Assembly (NCBI GenBank): GCA_963826795.1
Contig: CAWGYT010000017.1
Span: 48,023 to 112,022 of the forward strand
Reading direction: 5' to 3'
Source: CAWGYT01 sp963826795
GTDB lineage: Bacteria > Planctomycetota > Planctomycetia > Pirellulales > Pirellulaceae
Length of the DNA stretch: 64,000 nt
Part shown: in pieces, positions 62,701-64,000 of the stretch
Layout: every line of letters begins with the position of its first letter
How positions within the stretch are numbered: position 1 is the stretch's first letter
Position numbers and translations under genes: made by a program
The notes under the pieces: generated by a model
Databases searched by the model: none
Seen by the model: the letters and a program-made list of their open reading frames with translations, nothing else
Told to the model about the DNA's origin: nothing

Positions 62701-63838
62701 GATCGGAAGTGGCTGGGAGCAGGTGGACGTCCGAGACGGCTTTGAGATTTTGCAACAGAACGGCATCACCATTGAGTTTTCCGTCGGGGGCCTTCTGCGT
62801 CTTTCTGAAACCGTTGAGCCCCTGGCACCCACCCAGGACGCGGTGCCGAGCTGGCCAACGATCATTCTGAATCAACCGGAAGAACTTTCACCGATCGTCA
62901 AGATCGTAACGCCGGAAGCGCACGAAGCACCGCTTAATCCGCCGGCTGACCCGATGCCCGAAGCAACTCAGGGCCAATCGCTTGCGCTCCACGCCATCGT
63001 TGCGAGTCTTTCCGATAGCACTCTCGCGGCGGGCGAATCGGTGTCGTTGGACGTCGAGTTGGATCCGAGTGACGGACGAACCACTGGCCTTCATCTCCGC
63101 GTTCATTTCGATTCGACCCGCATCGACATTCAGAGGGATGAGGTCGGCGCACCGGTGATTGCGGGCGTTTTTGGCGAGGGGCTGTCGGCGGTCCAGGTTC
63201 AGGCCGATGGACCGTGTGTGGAATCGGACGACGCAACGCGGTGCCGAGGCTTCGACCAAGACGAGTTGACGGACAAATACGTGAACTTGCTGTGGCTTGA
63301 TGCCAATGGCCAATGGCCCGCCAATGCGGAAGAGATCGCCAAATTGCTTTCGCTGAATTTCGTCGCCAGAGAAGGCTTCGACGACATGACGACCGTTCGT
63401 TTCACCGGAGACGTTGGTGGCGGAGTGATTCTCGAGCCACTTGCCAGGCGAGTGTTCAACGACGACCGAGTCGACCTGAATTCGGATGGCAAACTTGACG
63501 CCGCCGATGTTGATTTTCTCTTTGCCGCAATTCGTGCAGGCGAGGATACCCAACGCTTTGACCTCAACAACGACGAGGCGGTTGACCGACTTGACTCGGA
63601 TGTCCTCGTACGAGAAGTCTTCAGAACCTACCGAGGGGACGTTGATCTGGACGGCCGGTTCGATTCGAACGATCTGGTATCGGTTTTTCAGTCCGGAGAA
63701 TACGAAGACGGCATCGATGACAACTCGACGTGGGCCGAGGGCGACTGGGACGGCAACGGAGAATTCGATAGCGGCGATCTGGTCGTGGCGTTCCAGGATG
63801 GCGGGTACGAGCGAGGCGCGCGTGGCATCCTCTTTTGA
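53744..63838 (+). CDS. Giant secreted protein: LEPR-XLL-like signal, four beta-helix modules, EF-hands, dockerin-like tail (3364 aa)
   Basis: The N-terminus is very basic (GKLRKGRQTRRLRRRTYQPE) and leads to EQLEARQLLAAD, a variant of the LEPR-XLL motif of giant Planctomycete exported proteins. Four modules follow, each starting with a CSLREA-like SLREAIALADANP segment and ending in a choice-of-anchor-Q type GGPTRTxGLLPxSPAxD...DxGAFE block (ends near residues 552, 900, 1246 and 1633). Residues about 1640-2400 are beta-rich with a coiled-coil stretch at 1868-1945. EF-hand-like DVDGDGLESPLTDG and DIDHDGLLKSNTDG lie near 2411 and 2480, a cohesin-like domain near 3085-3210, and dockerin-like units at 3244-3358. 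No PEP-CTERM signal is present. The frame is intact over 10 kb. It is probably a surface or matrix protein. Confidence 0.88.
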   Translation: MGKLRKGRQTRRLRRRTYQPEQLEARQLLAADPIVVDLDHLRDSEDPSNQFTSLREAIALADANPGPDTITFAPNLNFGTITATGGELVINSEVTIDASSAGLLRIGRQRGAGGFAEHRIFRIAANANVVMNNVIIQGGRAGYDEAEYGGNYGGGIYNEGTLRLTNSVVGGNVQFAIVQTGQSRFGGGAGIYSARTATLELVNSHVGALEIDEAFYTNVGLDPQQFRGSSGQPELVPNNQAQGTGSGIFNVGNLLISSDSSISYNRSNYQGAGIYSTGVVSITDSHITGNRVDGGTSAGGGIANYGSLTIERSTIDGNIAYSGGGIYSESGELSLIGSEIVGNTSNQGNGGGLHLQSGTASITRSLFEANQAGDSGGAIYSRDTLAIRSSTIVNNTANEGGAIFAGCRALLFCSTTNNIANSTITRNTSRGSGVFTFSGSATVRNSILSDNVGQDIEPIANLFNPSPFTSNGYNILEIPEPTSTAFRLQPTDRITSQPSLGPLGDFGGPTRTIGLLPDSPALNSGPAAVAAGTLDQRGQPRLEGPAVDRGAFESTPLVRMEVDHLPGKGEVDVADGYYAPGEISLSDAVAWANAIPGHDTIRFSQALLDQIESDFDGSATITLGSQLNITDDLTILGPGAKVLSLSGDKRSRIFQIEAGVSLDLRDLTLTQGQAPTTGASANNGGAIANFGDLALQRVEITDSHAPRLGGAISTWSGSTLSIQSSTLAGNTAAKGGGFYSRGDVQVENSTLAENFGSEFGGGFVSFAGTVTLDHSTIVANHALLNSGGFRNEGALVELANTVVSKNTSSVDADYSQDPTFPDGQVTMGPFNFVGSSIDPLLGPLRDLGGPTRTVGILPTSPLIDAADPASSRETDQRGFTRPIDSRRDDDSGPADIGAFEYVAPDFTEGDPIVVDHLDPEAGGIADGYFAAGEFTLPEAVLFAAELPGANTIQFDESFFVDDDGQPVSHHIALERTLRIFDELEIIGPGADLLSIHVGTAATNGFDIAASGTATLRDLTIDGDQVGRGINNAGDLTLDRAYVTNGYAEEGGGLFNAGNATLNRSTIANSTADSFGGGVFNQGFLVAANSTLSSNQALDGGGLWNEGGATTSFLQSTISNNRADARGGIFNAGTVLLQSTIVAANDETITRSRSDIGNIGTITSNGYNLIGDLALGAVDWTATDLVGEEPQLTDLVSIRGSIPMHGLLPSSPAVDAAGTLGQPLDQTGTARPLPVGGAYDIGAFEAKELFWTGELVVTDLSDVLDAEYEQGLTLREAILWANRKDASNREGQPDRITIDADLAAAILADFEATGAGITVELGSDLLIEDAVEISPFSRLERDALPQGLLQLTADGNHRIFTVLETAQAVIIEDLTVMGGGGVEVGGGIYTAADLELSNAVVRDNSSELRGGGIAVDGTAKLLLEYSSVLSNGSVEGGAVHSAVGATVDIAYSSIEGNKTSNQGSGGGVLSHGELVIMSSTFAGNDAPTGGAFSSLGSLEMVNTTISGNRGGGLQVSNQSSINNSTIYDNAGTAIHNLGQLRLNNSILYKNGNDGVTPQPPDPDSGNNIIGEDPLLLSLANNGGPTRTHALNPNSPAIDAGDPAYTPIVDQRGRPMVDIPGIGGSVVDIGAYEVQSIVNSDWNYSARGRSQFGEGDASVFGFGFDDGRAGRGVDPDPVFIGVPFDTGPMTLGGIADILGAKFGGEVRADFAGRVGFDLGVYANSGSVDVDYSGMLNYVIDEDPATGVIDVATFLAIDEGSLYTVSPKLGAYMDLVLELDASIGASGCLFGCVGFDVPFKIDEKIEMFAINRQARDAAGQPAFLDTNGNVVVRQGTESLGEGVVPFFDGDIRIAGLNLWAPPIDVGPNDLQAKADQELAGERLANANARLAQGNNEINRIDEMAKKQGLNPDALTGELKRRREAAIQNVIKANNDKTKLDADVKKSNPARNGKRTLGGGSGLQVSFAEASGSLLGVKGTVSAVAESARFDRSPAIIEAGISKQIGSLALTMPDVNLRDVTPAGSAGRLSASTSEFPKNSESDEKRQLANLQLDVAGLLGPLLGIPAGRYAASLGPLSLTAQLISYDLGPQLNVTQDISAVPQAKQVEFWLDTNEAIVSVNGVNQPLEGVDDVPGYFSFTFKPGDRVSIDPAGDGPIRVTPRLTMDVQFQNDLGLDIDLQGALEALSVGLNVGNNEIIKVGPLISEKHNLGTLDLGSIYKETWNLFEQTIGLESFTIGGGSQDGTTADSALMGDVSPDGLTASVTEVKTTDLPIFFSKDVVTDSGDQFWPQVEYSVGDNQIKSLYVLHDDLTIEILDNQGDVIDTLVPMMGRELVLEAPTATLRISGFRTDILAESSRVAVALKFEKFDSEGDTSVAMELVGPSESLIREDVTAGNVAKLDQEALDNLGATVIIGFDVDGDGLESPLTDGILLMRYMDGLQGEALVANALGKDATRDADQIRAYIDEVLDRTERLESGDKILTLDIDHDGLLKSNTDGQLIARFLAGFTGTDLMSGVVSVDGERTDPGEIAAFLRLGRVTTNNEVVMRPDENDILVMSQGVGFDEVIQFGGGFDVFGVDDALDASNAPVGAAVGNPTSQAVEGAAAELAAMPQSATPLAAAELQTFGFILSNFGETITYNELWLDDNRISRVAQGAPFNYANRRYEGLHDEDLNRLERRTTTSVLGREEPIYVQAPDAAGYTYKTLGGYEFETISIDLQVGDNGYLGEGFDLYRGLKFADADGEEMIRWEFEAFIQEGNPQFDSGDGILVYKPNQPLETFRLFPTALPNVDIHQVDNLSAPKLITTTGFTLLPGNDAAQKPAIEMTQIAHRKAPHDPPAVALPVHIEASLAESLEHQFSISRRNESAIVSGSRAYAAWGAVTEFVQLASANQISIVGSDNANDTLQIESIGGPVHTPIHFDGGARADTVVFAGEGILLDLVTRDRFTGVETIDIRGTGANQLELDVESLVGNGGLAHTVRILADDDDVLGIGSGWEQVDVRDGFEILQQNGITIEFSVGGLLRLSETVEPLAPTQDAVPSWPTIILNQPEELSPIVKIVTPEAHEAPLNPPADPMPEATQGQSLALHAIVASLSDSTLAAGESVSLDVELDPSDGRTTGLHLRVHFDSTRIDIQRDEVGAPVIAGVFGEGLSAVQVQADGPCVESDDATRCRGFDQDELTDKYVNLLWLDANGQWPANAEEIAKLLSLNFVAREGFDDMTTVRFTGDVGGGVILEPLARRVFNDDRVDLNSDGKLDAADVDFLFAAIRAGEDTQRFDLNNDEAVDRLDSDVLVREVFRTYRGDVDLDGRFDSNDLVSVFQSGEYEDGIDDNSTWAEGDWDGNGEFDSGDLVVAFQDGGYERGARGILF

Positions 63839-63955
63839 TCGGGAAACGACCCGTTTCTCAACTGGCAGTGAGCACCGATCGTCTCGGATCTTCCTTTTGC
63901 CTCCTCAGCAGAATCTGTGGATGAATTCTAGCTCGGGCAGGGCTCCCAGGCCGTG

Positions 63956-64000
63956 GTAGAGTAGAACTTCGCGGAGACTTCTCGGGGTCGGAGACTTCTC
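63956..64000. repeat. Short ggagacttctc repeats at the right edge
   Basis: ggagacttctc occurs at 63973 and 63990, 17 bases apart, after the giant protein gene. It shares acttctcgggg with the tandem pair at 46585-46612. Truncated by the window edge. Confidence 0.4.

Overview
The window looks like a chromosome segment from a Planctomycete, probably of the Pirellula/Rhodopirellula type. The markers are: a DUF1549/DUF1553 cytochrome-domain protein paired with a DUF1501 protein, a secreted sulfatase, PEP-CTERM proteins, a LEPR-XLL-type giant secreted protein, dockerin-like tails, and an ECF sigma factor next to a TPR-bearing Ser/Thr kinase. No rRNA, tRNA, CRISPR array, prophage or plasmid origin was seen.

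Region 1 (1-21.7 kb) is a respiratory block. After the 3' end of an amino-acid permease, one long co-directional run on the minus strand reads, in transcription order: dihaem cytochrome c (NarC-like), narG, narH, narJ, narI, two narK-type nitrate/nitrite transporters, and then a complete alternative complex III (ActA, B, C, D, E, a small ORF, F). Many junctions overlap by 1-8 bases, so it is probably one operon. Divergent from its head are an Rrf2-family regulator, a di-iron Fe-S repair protein (RIC/YtfE/ScdA type) and MobB. Together these cover nitrate import, cytoplasmic nitrate reduction, molybdenum-cofactor maturation, nitrosative-stress regulation and repair, and a quinol:cytochrome c branch.

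Region 2 (21.7-36 kb) holds envelope and secreted functions: an alginate-export-type outer-membrane barrel with an odd cysteine-rich N-terminus, the DUF1549/1553 and DUF1501 pair, a secreted ADP-ribosylglycohydrolase-family protein, a conserved hypothetical, a rhomboid-like protein, a fasciclin-domain protein, MprF and a small PEP-CTERM protein.

Region 3 (36-49 kb) holds a frameshifted MGH1-like glycosidase, a stretch of gene relics and dispersed repeats (39.5-40.8 kb), a glycine-rich-repeat PEP-CTERM protein with a dockerin-like tail, a small membrane protein, a sulfatase, a PQQ-propeller-like small protein, and a REP-associated (Y1) transposase between 279-bp direct repeats. The right-hand repeat is the real 3' end of the kinase gene.

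Region 4 (48.8-64 kb) holds a Ser/Thr kinase with TPR and extracytoplasmic modules, its ECF sigma factor, and, divergently, a 3364-residue secreted protein with four beta-helix modules and a dockerin-like C-terminus.

Many genes are broken by single frameshifts whose two sides still match the family (ActA, ActB, NarK x2, NarI, NarJ, NarH, NarG, DUF1549 protein, MprF, PEP-CTERM protein, glycosidase, glycine-repeat protein, kinase). Other genes, including the 10-kb giant, are intact. I annotate these as single genes with frameshifts. Consensus-sequence error is the leading explanation, but real decay cannot be excluded from the sequence alone.
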